DNA from: Thalassia testudinum
Taxonomy: Eukaryota > Streptophyta > Magnoliopsida > Alismatales > Hydrocharitaceae
Direction: 5' to 3'
NCBI GenBank assembly: GCA_037157565.1
Contig: JAZHRO010000039.1
Coordinates: forward strand, 44,578,001-44,642,000
DNA: 64,000 nucleotides
A program made the position numbers and the translations under genes. A model generated the notes under the pieces. That model searched no databases. It saw only the letters and a list, made by a program, of their open reading frames with translations, and was not told the origin of the DNA. This document shows, piece by piece, positions 11,080-22,821 of the stretch; the stretch's first letter is position 1, and each line of letters begins with the position of its first letter.

Positions 11080-12620
11080 TCAAAGAGGACCGAAGCCGGT
11101 TCGAAAGACGTACTCGCGAAGAGCTTCGGGTACCGCTCCCGCATTGCCGCCTTAGGCTCCCAGGTAGCCTCCTCGTACCGCTGGCTCCTCCACAGAACCT
11201 TCACCAGGGGTACTTGCTTTCGTCTCAAACTGCGGACGGCTCGGTCAAGAATCTGCACTAGCCGCTCGGGGTAGGTCAGGTCGTCGCCCACCTCGACGCT
11301 CTCGTGACTCAGTACGTGACTGGGATCGGCTACGTACTTCCTGAGGTTGGACACATGGAACACGTCGTGTACACCAGAAAGCTGTGGAGGGAGGGCAAGT
11401 CTGTAAGCAACGGGTCCAACCTGCTCTACGACCTCAAAGGGCCCCACGAACCTCGGCGCGAGCTTCCCTCTCACCCCAAACCGCTGTAGGCCCTTCATGG
11501 GCGAAACACGAAGAAAGACGTGGTCCCCAACCTCGAACTGCATCTCTCTGCGCCTCCGATCCACGTAGCTCTTCTGTCTGCTCCTGACAATGCGGAGTCG
11601 CCTCTGGATCTGCTTGACTACCTCTTAACTCTGCCGGATCAACCTGGGGCCAACCTCCCACTTGGTCCCCATCTCAACCCAACTCAAGGGTGCCGTACAC
11701 CTCCGTCCGTACAGAGCCTCGTAGGGAGCCATGCCAATGCTCGAGTGATAGCTGTTATTGTATGCAAACTCCGCCAGGGGCAGGTGCTCCTCCCAAGAGC
11801 CCCTCCAGTCCAGTACACGGGCATGAAAAAGGTCCTCAAGTGTCTGTATCGTGCACTCAGACTTCCTGTCCGTCTGGGGGTGGTAAGTTGTACTAAACCT
11901 CAACCGCGTCCCCAGGGCCTGCTGAAACTCAGCCCAAAACTGGGACGTAAAGTGGGTATCCCGGTCGGATACGATCTCCCATGGAACTCCGTGTAGTCGT
12001 ACCACGTCGTGGATATACCTCTCTGCCAACTGTGCTGGTCCCAAAGTGACTCGGATCGGCAAGAATCATGCCGTCTTCGTTAGTCTATCCACAATTACCC
12101 AGACTGCGTTGTGTCCTCGCTGGGTAATAGGTAAGCCCACCACCAAGTCCATGGTGATCCTCTCCCACTTCCACTCTGGCACTGGAAACGGTTGTAGCGG
12201 CCCTGCAGGCCTCTGATGCTCAGCTTTCACTTGCTGGCACACTAAGCACTGCTGCACGAATTCACCCACATCCCGCTTCATCCCCCTCCACCAAAACTCG
12301 CGTCTCAAGTCGTGGTACATCTTCGTGTTTCCGGGATGTATGGTGAATTTGGAACCGTGTGCCTCAGTTAGAAGCTCTCTCAACAGCTCCTTGTCTCTGG
12401 GAACGCATAACAGTCCCCTCAGGCGCAGCACCTGGTCTGTGAAAGAGAAGTCCCCTGGGTCTCCCGATAGTACTCTGTCGAGCAAGGACTGCAAGTACGG
12501 ATCGGCCATCTGTCCTGTGATGATGCGGTCTATCAGCTTTGGCCTAGTCTGTCGTATCACAGTCACTGCCCCACAGTGCCCCCGTAACTCTAGGGGTCGC
12601 CAATTGCCCACCTCCTCCAA
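11080..12620 (-). pseudogene. integrase and chromodomain-like C-terminus
   Basis: The integrase zinc-binding region has the HPGNTKMYH histidines (about 12310-12336) and a CLVC pair (12237-12248). The core has Asp in MDLVVGLP (about 12148), Asp in VSDRDTHF (about 11965) and Glu in the SECTIQ segment (about 11850), giving a DDE triad. The tail from about 11275 to 11110 has [15 protein letters not shown] and RYPKLF, the pattern of a chromovirus chromodomain. Stops occur near 12065 (CGA to TGA) and 11624. In chromoviruses this tail steers insertion towards modified histones; here that is inference from the family. Confidence 0.9.
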
Positions 12621-12638
12621 AAGGCTCCAACTCTATAA

Positions 12639-14573
12639 CTATAAACTGGTCAAGTGTGCGGGCGCCTTCCGACTCAAGGCGTCAGCCACCACATTGGTCT
12701 TGCCTGGGTGATAGGAAATGCTGCAGTCGTAGTCCTTCAGGAGCTCCAACCAACGTCTCTGTCTCATGTTGAGCTCCTTCTGATCAAAGAGGTATCTGAG
12801 GCTCTTATGATCTGTGAAAATCTCAAAGGTCTCACCGTACAAGTAGTGCCTCCAGGTCTTCAGCGCGAAGACGACAGCTGCCAACTCCAAGTCATGGGTA
12901 GGGTAGGTATGCTCATGGGGCTTTAGTTGCCGCGAAGCGTAAGCGACAACGTGACCCCTCTGCATGAGCACACCTCCTAACCCCTGCAAGGAGGCATCCG
13001 TGTACACAACGAACCCGCCACTACAGTCAGGGATGGTGAGCACGGGAGCCGAGGTCAACCTCTCCTTCAGCTCCTGAAAACATTCCTCACAGGCGTCTGT
13101 CCAAGTGAAGGGCACGTCCTTCCAGGTCAACTGTGTCATGGGACGCGCAATCTGTTTAAAACCTCTGATGAATCATCTGTAGTAGCCTGCCAGTCCCAGG
13201 AAACTGTGAATCTCAGTGACTGAACACGGTCTCTCCCACCTGAGCACTGCCTCGACCTTGGCTGGGTCCACCGCCAAGCCGTCTCCAGAGATCACATGAC
13301 CTAAGAAGGTCACCTCCCTCAACCAGAACTCGCACTTGCTGTATTTGGCGTACAGCCTACGTTGTCTCAGTGTGTCCAGAACCATCTGCAAGTGCTGTCC
13401 GTGCCACGTCCGATCTCGAGAATAGATGAGTACATCATCAAGGAATACCACCAAGAACTGGTCCAAGTACGGTCTAAACACCCGGTTCATCAGGTCCATG
13501 AAAGCAGCGGGGGCATTGGTCAGCCCAAACTGCATGATCAAAAACTCGTAGTGTCCGTACCGGGTGTGGAAAGTTGTCTTGGAGACGTCTGCCTCCCTGA
13601 TCCTCAACTGGTGGTATCCAGACCTCAAGTCGATCTTGGAGAACACCGTGGCACCCCGCAACTGGTCAAACAAGTCGTCGATCCTCGGCAACGGATATCT
13701 GTTCTTGATGGTGACCCTATTCAGCTGTCGGTAGTCCACACAAAGGTGTAGGGCACCATCCTTCTTCACAAACAGTACCGGGGCTCCCTAGGGAGACGCA
13801 CTGGGCCTCACGAAACACTTCTCCAAAAGGTCCTGCAACTGAGACTTGAGCTCTCGTAGCTCAAGCGGTGCCATCCTGTATGGCATGGTGGAGATAGGGC
13901 TGGTCCCTGGTACTAGTGAGATCTCAAACTCGATCTCACGCTCAAGCGGTAGTCCCGGTAACTCGTCTGGAAACACGTCAAGGTACTCTCTGACCACCGG
14001 GATGCTCTGGAAGTCTGCCACAGGGCTGGGCTCTGCCACCACACAAGCTAGGAAGCCCTCACACCCCTGGCTCAAAAGTCTTGCCGCTCGAAGTGCTGAA
14101 ATGGACCTGAAGCCTCCGTCCACTGGCTGTCCGTGAAACTCGAAAGAAGGCAACTCCGGCATGGAGAAGATAATCTTCCTCTCAAAACAGTCTACCAAGG
14201 CGTGGTAAGCGGACAGCCAGTCCATCCCCAGAATTATGCCAAAGTACTCCATCTGTAACATAATCAGGTCAGCTAGAAGGTCATGTCCCCCGACGCTGAC
14301 CTCGCAATCCGTGTACACCTCCTCAGATACAAACAGCTGACCACTCGGACCTCTGATTACGAACGGATTCTCTAACAGCGTATAGTCCTGGCCCAAACTA
14401 ATTGCGAAACTAGCTGCGACAAACGAGTGCGTAGCGCCGGAATCGAAAAGTGTGTAAACGAGTCTGCCGGAAACTGAAACCATACCTGCCACCACTGATC
14501 CCGAAGCTTTGGCATCCCTGTGTGTCAGGGCATTGATACGCCCATCAGCTCTAGGTGCGGACGAAGCAGCCAC
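12639..14573 (-). pseudogene. protease, reverse transcriptase and RNase H region
   Basis: The aspartic protease has the active-site motif [10 protein letters not shown] at about 14460-14425. RT follows, with conserved blocks such as [20 protein letters not shown] and the catalytic FLDD (DD codons near 13434-13439; most families have YXDD or FXDD here). RNase H shows VVYTDAS (about 13015) and DHKSLRYL (about 12810). Stops near 13787 and 13172 split the frame. Two tandem CAG-to-TAG changes near 12630 lie just after RNase H. Confidence 0.93.
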
Positions 14574-14639
14574 GCTCTACGTCGGACGGGCAGCTGCTGG
14601 CCGGTACCCTCCTCGTGACTGCTGTCCTCCTCCTCGCGC

Positions 14640-15839
14640 CTGGAAACCGCGACCTCCTGCGCGCCCTCCAGTGCTCTGCTCGGGAAGTATCTGCTGACCT
14701 CCTGCCCTAGACGGGCAGTCCCTTCTTATGTGGCTCGACTAGCCACACTGGTAACAGAGGGGAACCCGACTCCCGCCCTCAGTGGGTCCCTGCTGTCGGC
14801 TGAGCAGGGGTCCAGTGCTGGCGACTGGCCTCTGTCGAGGGCCCCCAAAGGCCACGAATGTCCCTGCAAAACGTGACGGCTCTCCTGCGGACGCCACGTG
14901 TCTCCTCTCTCGCCGGCCCTGTGAAAAGTTTGGCTGAAAGGGCCTCTTCCGCCCGCCGTCAGTGTCTTGCGCGGACGTGTTGGTCTTCTCCTAAGTCATG
15001 GCTGCCTCCACCACCCTCGAAAACGTAGGCAGCTTCAGGGGTTTGACATACCCCCGAATCGTAGGCCGGAGCCCCTCGGTGAACTTCCAAAGGCGCTCCT
15101 CCTCAGTGGCTACCGCTGTCGCTGCAAAGCGGGACAGCTCCAGGAAACACGTACGGTACGCACTCACGGTCATCGTCCCTTGGCGGAGAGTGTGGAACTC
15201 CTGCCTCCTCTGGTCCTGCCACGTCTGGGGAAAGTACTGCTCGCCAAAGAGTTTGACGAACCGGTCCCAGGTCGGCTCGTCCCTCTCCTGTCCCCTGACC
15301 GCCCTCCACCACCTGTGTGCCGCACTCTCCAGCTGGTACGTGGCAAAGGCCACGCGGCACTCCACCGGGGGGCGAAGGGTGTTGAAAATCTTCTCCAGCT
15401 GCTCGAGCCAGTCCTGTGCCTCGGTCGGGTCCTCATCCCCCTTGAAGGAGGGGGGTTTCAGCTTCCGGAACTGCCCGAAGAGCTCGGAGTGGCGCTGTAG
15501 TGGGGATGCTGGTGCACATCCAGGCAAAGGTATCCCGTGCACAGAAGTGTCGGAGGAAGGTGGGGGCGGCGGCGGCCCATCCCCTCCCCCGTGTCTAGCA
15601 CCGCGTCCGTTGTGTGGTCCCACAGAGGACTCCCCCTTCGCAGCCCCAGGGGGAGGCGCTCGGGGCGATGGGTGGAGCTCCTCTCGCATAATGTCCCGTA
15701 TCAGCTGGGCGAGGTCCTGGGCCTAGATGCCCGGGAGTAGTGGCTGGTCCACTGAGGCGTCGGCAACGGCACGCCCACCACGCCGACCTCGTCCTCGACC
15801 ACGCCCGCGGCCCGTCTCGCTAGTCCCGCGACGAGGCAT
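14640..15839 (-). pseudogene. gag region: capsid (Retrotrans_gag) and CCHC zinc knuckle
   Basis: The N-terminus is a short Arg/Gly-rich basic stretch, then a Pro-rich linker, then a capsid domain with the typical FKGDEDPTEAQDWLE start (about 15460) and a conserved segment ending near 14991. The nucleocapsid knuckle lies at 14756-14715 with the pattern Cys-x2-Cys-x4-His-x4-Cys, but a TAG sits inside it. Stops near 15724 and 14990 also break the reading frame. Gag would form the virus-like particle and bind element RNA. Confidence 0.9.
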
Positions 15840-15852
15840 CTCCTGCAAGGAG
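15840..15852 (-). promoter_or_regulatory. Splice-acceptor-like site directly upstream of gag ATG
   Basis: In element sense the sequence reads CGTCTCCTTGCAG, then GAG, then ATG: a pyrimidine tract and CAG three bases before the gag start. The same site occurs in the plus-strand copy at 43808-43820. It can pair with the conserved AGGTAAGT donor in the LTR, so gag mRNA may be spliced across the PBS and leader. Confidence 0.55.
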
Positions 15853-16006
15853 ACGCGAAACAAAACGGAACACGTCAATATGGAACGATACCTAACGGAA
15901 ACGTCTAAGAGCTCATGTCAAAAGATATGTTGTGGTGGCTACTCTAGTTATAGACATGTGAATTGATTATTTTCCAGTCAGTTGATTCACTTCTCGGGAC
16001 GACCTT

Positions 16007-16018
16007 GCTCTGATACCA
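16007..16018 (-). other. Primer-binding site for initiator tRNA-Met
   Basis: In minus sense the LTR end GTTACA is followed by AGA and then TGGTATCAGAGC, the standard plant tRNA-iMet PBS. It fixes the element orientation and the inner edge of the 5' LTR at 16022. Confidence 0.95.
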
Positions 16019-16021
16019 TCT

Positions 16022-19000
16022 TGTAACGACCCGATTCCCGAGTCCCTACGAGACACGAGAATCGGACCGACTCGACTAATCCCAAGACTTAGTCGTCCAA
16101 CGAGGAAGTAACCAAAATAGCAGTAAAATAAACCACATTCAACATGAAATATAACTAAAGTAACAAAATACAGCAGTAAAAAAAAGAACTACTACAGCAT
16201 GTACCACCACAACAGTAGAACAACATTTATAACATAACATGAATTACAAGTAAAGAAAAGTGCGCGGGTAACAAGAACTACTCACTACAGTGGAACAAAA
16301 GGGGCACAAAAGAACAGTGGTAACTCTACTGGACCCTACTCGGCCCAGCATCCTCGGCAGCCGCTGACCCTGGCTGCTCAACACCTGGTCCTGAAAAGTA
16401 ACGAGTGTAACACGTCAGCGAAACGCTGAGTAGAGTGGCAGCTAAACTAAAGAAGCAGTAAAGTGTACAGTAGCTGTTTTATTTTCTTTCTTCCTTTATT
16501 TACGTCTTCCTATTGTTTCACAATTTATCTATTTCTCAGATCCTTCACTTGATCTCGAATGTTCCTCGTGGGAAAGATCTTGATTGCAGTCTTTTCCGAA
16601 GAGTAGAAGTAACACGTGGTGCTCTCCTAGCTGGGAGAGTCCCCCGTGGTGATCCTACTCTCAGTCAACCACCCCAAGGTTACTGACAGACGTAACGGTG
16701 ACTACGGCACGCGCGGTAAACGCACGGGTAGCTACCCCGCACTGGCACGCGGTCAGTCGTTTCCGTTAATGGGTGCGCCCAAAGCACAACACGGAACCAG
16801 TATAGGGCAGAGCCCTCTAGGTTACAGGGGTCCAACCCCTCCACAGTAACCAAACAGGGGACTTGCCCCTCCACAGTCCGCGCACCCTCGCCTGTTACGA
16901 ACGCATTCCAAGACATTTTTTTAAGACGTCTGGGAGGTGGCCCAGACGTCTGAACAGACGTCTGGAACCCCTTCCAGACGTCTGGAATTTTTGTTTGGGT
17001 GGCACGTGGGGCTGCGTCTGCACGCAGGCGCGCGTAGACCCGCAACCACCGCACCTCTCTCTTTTTCCCTCTCTCCTCCTGCGACCGCAGTCTGTGTTCT
17101 CTCTCTCTCTCCCTCTCCCCGCGCGGCTCTAAAAAGCCTCGCCCTCTCCCTCACTCTCATCACCTCCGCTCCTCCTTCTTCTTCCAGCGAGTGCAAGCGC
17201 GAGCGAGCGGCGGCAGCGACAGCCGCGGTGAGTGCGGGAGGAGGTGCTGCGCGGGGGAGGAGGCGCTCGGCCGTGAGGGCTCGAGCTTGCTGGGGCAGCG
17301 AGAGCTGGCCGGCGGGGGCGCAGCGGGCACGGAGTGACGCGGGAGGTCTGCTGCAGCTCGAGCAGCAGGCGAACGAGGCGCGGCACTGTCGTGCGTCGCG
17401 GGCGGAGGGCGAGTAGCGCTCTGATTCTGGAAGTTTTCCAGAATTAGACGTCTGGGTTTCCAACCAGATGACGGGGAAGACGTCTGGAGGACTGTCCAGA
17501 CGTCTGAAAGGTAAGTTATTTTCGTACTTCCTCCTTTTCTTCGATCGTCCGTACTGAGAGCGAGGAATGGGTACGCGTAGGTTCTGAGATTCGCCATCCA
17601 GTGCGAATCAGACGTCTGGCTGCAGTGCCAGATGACGGAAAAGACTTCCAGACGTCCAGGGTGACCATCGGACGTCTGGGAACTAGGCCAGACGCCCCCG
17701 CAGGCTTCTGGACGTCTGAGAGACTTTACAGAGCGAAGGTACCATCTGATCCTCATTTTAAGATGTCTGGAAGAGGTTCCAGACATCTGATTTTGCACTG
17801 TTTCGTCATTTTCGACCCGTTTAGGGCCCGTTCGGAGTCCGTTTTCTGCGTTTCGAGTTGCGTTCTTTCGGAATAAGATCCTCTACCCGTCTACAGTAAT
17901 TATATACTGTTCTGAGAAACTCCTTGTGTTTGATCCTTGTGATAAGACCCCGTTCCATTTCAGTCTCGGGGGTTGCGGAGGCACACGGGATTTCCGACCA
18001 CGCCCCCAGTACTCCCATTGTAACTGGTAGAGTGGCTTTTAAGTTTATTAGCATAATCTGTTAAACTATAGAACCATAAATAGAACCTAGGACATTGCAT
18101 GAATCCTAGGAATGAGAAACTAGATTGAATGATAGATCCTTGGGTGTTGCATGAATTCTAGGGCTGGAAAACTAGATTGTATGATAGATCCTAGGGTATG
18201 GCATGAATCCTAGGATGGGAAAACTAATGGAATATATGAATACTGCAGTCTTAGAAAAGTGGAAAGGAATAAATAGCTGCCTGTAATTTGATTTAACAGC
18301 TGCCTGTTATGAATAAATAAACGTGATTGAGAACATGGATTGTAAGAACGTGAAACTGGAAGGTGAAACCTAGATGTTCTGAGTTAAAAGAGCTGGAACC
18401 CTACGGGGAATTAGGAGTAGAACTCTTGGAAAGAGAAAGGAATGGAACTGAGAAAGAAAGACGTGGTAGTGTGCTGTCTCTTGGGTACGTAGTACCAGGG
18501 GAAGCACCTGTTACCTGTTTAGTGCAAAGTGGAGCCAGCCGCCCCAGGGACCCGGGGTTAGGTCTGGCCACTTTGTACCGACTTGCTGGCCCTCGTGTAC
18601 GTAGTACCGAGGAGAGCTACTAGTGTAGGGCGAGTACTAGCTACCCCACGGGCCCCGGGGTTCTGCTAACTCACCTACACTGACTTGTTAGGCCCACTGG
18701 GCAAACAAAGGTAGTCAGGTGAGGGTGCGCAGACTGTGGAGGGGCAAGGCCCCTATTTGGTTACTGTGGAGGGGTTGGACCCCTGAGAGGGCTCTACCCT
18801 ATACTGGTTCCGTGCTGTGCTTTAGGCGCACCTGTTAACGGAAACGACTGACCGCGTGCCAGTGCGGGTTAGCTACCCGTGCGTTTACCGCGCATGCCGT
18901 AGTCACCGTTACGTCTGTCAGTGACCTTGGGGTGGTTGACTGAGAGTAGGATCACCACGGGGGACTCTCCCGGCCAGGAGAGCACCACGTGTTACTTCTA

Positions 19001-21371
19001 CTGTTCGGAAAAGACTGCAATCAAGATCGTTCCCACGAGGAACATCCGAGATCAAGTGAAGGATCTGAGAAATAGATAAATTGTGAAACAATAGAAAGAC
19101 GTAAATAAAGGAAGAAAGAAAATAAAACAACTACTGTACACTTTACTACTTCTTAGTTTAGCTGCCACTCTACTCAGCGTTTCGCTGACGTGTTACACTC
19201 GTTACTTTTCAGGACCAGGTGTTGAGCAGCCAGGGTCAGCGGCTGCAGAGGATGCTGGGCCGAGTAGGGTCCAATAGAGTTACCACTGTTCTTTTGTGCC
19301 CTTTTTGTTCCACTGTAGTGAGTAGTTTTTGTTACTCTGTACTTTTCTTTACTCACAGTTCTTGTTATGTTATAAATGTTGTTCTACTGTTGTGGTGGTA
19401 CATGCTGTAGTAGTTCTTTTTCTTACTGCTGTATTTTGTTACTGCTAGTTATATTTCATGTTGAATGTGGTTTATTTTACTGCTCTTTTAGTTACTTCCT
19501 CGTTGGACGACTAGGTCTTGGGATTAGTCGAGTCGGTTCGATTCTCGTGTCTCGTAGGGACTCGGGAATCAGGTCGTTACATCGCCTGACTACCCTGATT
19601 TTCCCAGTGGGCCTAACAAGTCGGTGTAGGTGAGCTAGCAGAACCCTGGGGCCCGTGGGGTAGCTAGTACTCGCTCTACACTAGTAGCTCTCCTCGGTAC
19701 TGTGTACAAGAGGGCCAAAAAGTTGGTACAAAGTGGCCAGACCTAACCCCGGGTCCCTGGGGCGGCTGGCTCCGCTCTACACTAAGCAGGTAACAGGTGC
19801 TTCCCCTGGTACTACGTACCCAAGAGACAACACACTTCCATGTCTTTCCTTCTCAGTTCCATTTCATTCTCTTTCCATGAGTTCTACTCCTAATTCCTCG
19901 TAGGGTTCCAGCTCTTTTAACTCAGCACATTCAGGTTTCCCCCTTTCAGTTTCACGTTCATACAACCCATATTCTCAATCATGTTCATTTATTCATAACA
20001 GGTAGCTATTATTTCCTTTCCACAGTTTCCAAGACTGCAATATCTATATTCATTTCACTAATTTCCAGTCCTAGGATTCATGCCGTACCCTAGGATCTAT
20101 CATTCAATCTAGTTTTCCAGCCCTAGGATTCATGCAATACCCTAGGATCTATCATTCAATCTAGTTTCTCATTCCTAGGATTCATGCAATGCCCTAGGTT
20201 CTATTAATTGTTCCATAATTGTAACAAATTATGTTAATAATTTCTAAAGCCACTCTACCAGCTACAACGGAAGTACTGGGGGCGTGGTCGGAAATCCCGC
20301 GCGCCTCCGCAACCCCCGAGACTGCAATGGAACGGGGTCCTAACACAAGGATCAAACACAAGGAGTTTCTCAGAACATTATATAATTACTAGAAATGGGT
20401 AGAGGATCTTATTCCGAAAAGAACGCAACTCGAAATGCGGAAAACGGATTCCGAACAGGCCCTAAACGGATCGAAAACGACGAAACAGTCCAAAATCAGA
20501 CGTCTGCAACCTCTTCCAGACATCTTAAAATGTGGTTCAGAGGATACCTTCGCTCTGTGTAATCCCTCAGACGTCCAGAAGCCTGCGGGGGCGTCTGGCT
20601 TAGTTCCCAAACGTCCGATGGTCACCCCGGACGTCTGGAAGTCCTTCCCATCGTCTGGCACTTCGGCCAGATGTCTGATTTGCGTTGGATGGCGAATCTC
20701 AGAACCTGCACGTAGCCACTCCTCGTTCTCAGTACGAACGGTCGCAGAAAAGGAAGAAGGACGAAAATAACTTACTTGCCAGACGTCTTCACCGTCGTCT
20801 GGTAGGAATCCCAGACGTCTGATTCTGGAAAAATTTCCAGAATCAGACCTCGACTCGCTCTCCGCCCACGACGCACGGCCGCGCCGTGCCTCATCTGCCT
20901 ACTGCTCGAGTTGTAGCAGCCCTCCAGCGACGCTCCATGCCCGCGGCTCCCCCGCCGGCCGGCTCTAGCTGCCCCGACAAGCTCGAGCCCTCACGGTCAG
21001 GCGTCTCCTCCCTCGCGCAACACCTCCTCCCGCAACTCGCCGCGGCTACCGCTGCCGCCGCTCGCTCGCGCTCGCACTCTCTCACCGGCTGGAAGAAGAA
21101 GAAGGAAGCGGAGGAGATGAGAGTGAGGGAGAGGGCGAGGGCCTTATAAGGCCGCGCGGGGAGAGAGAGAGAGAGCGCAGTCTACGCCTGCAGGAGGAGA
21201 GAGGGGAAAAGAGGGCGTTCGCAGGTCTGCGCGCGCAGGCGCGTAGACGCAATTCTGCGTGCCGCAGAAAATAAATCCCGGACGTCTGGAAGGGGTTCCA
21301 GACGTCTAGTCAGACGTCTGGGCTACCTCCTAGATGTCTTAAAAAGACGTCTTAAAACCGCGTTCGTAACA
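16022..21371 (-). repeat. 5' LTR of the minus-strand Ty3 element, split by a nested solo LTR
   Basis: The LTR consists of 16022-16892 plus 19587-21371, 2656 bp in all. It is interrupted by the plus-strand solo LTR at 16893-19581 with its duplicated TCGCC. The two parts rejoin in register with the 3' LTR ('caccctcgcc' then 'tgactaccctg'). AGACGTCT arrays lie at about 20500-20850 and 21280-21355, and the CCTAGGAT tandem repeat at about 20058-20200. Confidence 0.94.
16893..19581 (+). mobile_element. Solo LTR (plus strand) nested inside the 5' LTR of the minus element
   Basis: A 2689-bp LTR from TGTTACGAACG to GGTCGTTACA with a perfect TSD TCGCC (16888-16892 and 19582-19586). It belongs to the same family as its target but lies in the opposite orientation, so it inserted after the host element. 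It carries AGACGTCT arrays at about 16925-16985 and 17450-17790, a GGTAAGT donor near 17510, an acceptor-like TTACTTTTCAG near 19202-19212, and the CCTAGGAT tandem repeat at about 18085-18215. Confidence 0.95.
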
Positions 21372-21376
21372 ATTAT

Positions 21377-21860
21377 CTCCATCATCCATCCGCTGTGCTT
21401 CGACCAATCTCGACCTCGTTGCCACTCTAGATAAGAGCGGAATCACCTTGCGAAGGCAACTGTGAGTCCAATTGGACAAAGCATACCAGTAGCAACTCGA
21501 ATTAGGCACGCAACCCTCAGTAGTTGTGCAAAGAAAGGTGGGGCAGTTAGTCCCACCTCATGAGTGGAAGGGCTGCCAATGTTGCATAAGTTGAATCTGT
21601 CCAGAGGCCTTGTTGCCTCTACACATCGAGGGTGAGGTCCCCGCCTCACGTGCCTGTGCACTCCTCACCCACCACATGCATCGGTGGGCCTAATCACTAT
21701 TCACGACTCGATTACCCGACAATGTTCACACATGTATACCCGATTTAGGAAAGAGGAAGAGAATCTGAGGAGGGAGGGGGGAGGTTTTACTCCTCGAGAT
21801 GCATGCACGTGCCTCGAGATTCATGCCCATACGCCTAACAGTTAACCGTTCTGAGATGGC
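21377..21860 (+). mobile_element. Old LTR-like block, second part (continues 6674-8329)
   Basis: This continues the sequence interrupted at 8329. It has order and wording in common with 58260-58760: a GTCCCACCTC box, a 'gaggtccc...cctcac' stretch, 'gcac(ac)tcctc(a/g)cccacca', a GGTGGGCC-like phrase, then a GA-rich stretch with AATCTGAG. I cannot place its right end; similarity fades after about 21800. Confidence 0.5.
21549..21590 (+). promoter_or_regulatory. Degenerate USE/TATA pair in the old LTR block
   Basis: AGTCCCACCTCA at 21549-21560 differs from the plant USE consensus at two positions. A TATA-like CATAAG follows at 21585-21590 after 24 bp. The spacing equals that of the exact copy at 4641. 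Activity cannot be judged. Confidence 0.4.
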
Positions 21861-22821
21861 TTTGTGCTGAAGCTGTGCTTAAGGCTATTGGTTCTAAGGC
21901 CTTATGCCTTATGCTGAGGTTTGGTGACTTAAAGTGTCTGGCTCTCTGTGCTAACATCTGATTGTGGGTATTAGACTTATTGAGTTCTAATCTGATGTGA
22001 AAATTAGGAGTTAGTGGTTCAAGAACGCTGTAGTGAAATTGAATTGGCTGATTACATTGGGATATGTGCTTGATTAAGGGATTAAATTGGTGATTCAAAT
22101 CACCATTTTTAGGATTTTGATATTCTTTTTATCCCTGTGATTTTTGAGACATAAAATTGCTATTATTGAACATCATTTTGAGTATATTTTTATTATTTAT
22201 TGAATATCTTTTGTGATTAATTATTGTGCTTAATTGTTTATTGAGATTAGTGTGTAAATTCCATATTTGCTCCCTATGAATGACCTCAGACTCATTTTTG
22301 TTTCTCAAGCTTATAAATTTAAATGGTGGTTTGCTTTTGTTGACTGTACTACAACGCATAGTTTAAACTCGACAAAAGCTTGTCAATAGTAACCATGTTG
22401 ATGCCTACAGTGTTTACTACGCACGGTTGCTAACAGCACATCTATGTACCACGCGTGGTAGTTGATAACACCAAGAATGCTGATAACATCATCTTAATAT
22501 TTTATCTAGGTCAATACATACTTCTAACAGACATAAGCACTATATTTATTTCTTCTAATAATAATAGGTACCTGTCAAATATTTTTACTGCATGCTATAT
22601 TAAATCTCTTTACTATAGTTAACGGTTGTATTGATGTTGCTGGCACTCCATGTACAATCAACACATATGATCATGCCGGTAGCATTAACAATGGATGTTG
22701 ACGACATCTTCCATTGATGTTATGAGCATCTCACACTCATGTTCTGTTTACAATGTATGCTTTTACCATACATTTTGTCTCTGGTATTGCTAATTTAGTT
22801 ACCTCTTAAAAAATGTGCAGG
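21861..22821. other. Noncoding AT-rich DNA with GATGTTG-type inverted repeats
   Basis: No gene is seen. From about 22390 to 22730 there are several imperfect inverted repeats built on GATGNTG and CANCATC (for example GATGTTGACGACATC near 22696). These resemble the motif clusters at 24300-24440 and 31700-32780. Confidence 0.45.

Larger units (their letters stand above)
11080..15839 (-). pseudogene. Ty3/gypsy gag-pol polyprotein, broken by in-frame stops
   Basis: A single minus-strand frame of about 1586 codons. It starts at the ATG at 15839, which directly follows a TTGCAG acceptor, and its expected TGA is at 11082-11080. Domain order is gag, CCHC knuckle, protease (DSG), RT (FLDD), RNase H (TDAS, DHKSL), integrase (HHCC, DDE) and chromodomain-like tail. 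All segments are in the same phase, with about ten in-frame stops, for example near 15724, 14990, 14742, 13787, 13172, 12635, 12065 and 11624. One T is missing near 11108 compared with the plus copy, so the frame runs past its natural end. Many stops are TGG-to-TAG, CAG-to-TAG or CGA-to-TGA transitions, as expected from deamination of methylated C. Confidence 0.93.
8330..21371 (-). mobile_element. Full-length Ty3/gypsy chromovirus (Tekay/Del-like), decayed, with a nested solo LTR
   Basis: The element is bounded by the 5-bp target duplication ATTAT at 8325-8329 and 21372-21376. On the minus strand its order is 5' LTR (21371-16022, split by an inserted solo LTR), PBS, leader, gag-pol (15839-11080) and 3' LTR (10993-8330). 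Without the nested 2694 bp (LTR plus one TSD) it is about 10.35 kb, and its 5' LTR is 2656 bp against 2664 bp for the 3' LTR. Gag, protease, RT, RNase H, integrase and a C-terminal chromodomain-like segment all lie in one frame, broken mainly by stop codons. It cannot encode its own proteins now. The clade call rests on the single gag-pol frame, tRNA-Met PBS and a chromodomain-like tail. Confidence 0.95.
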
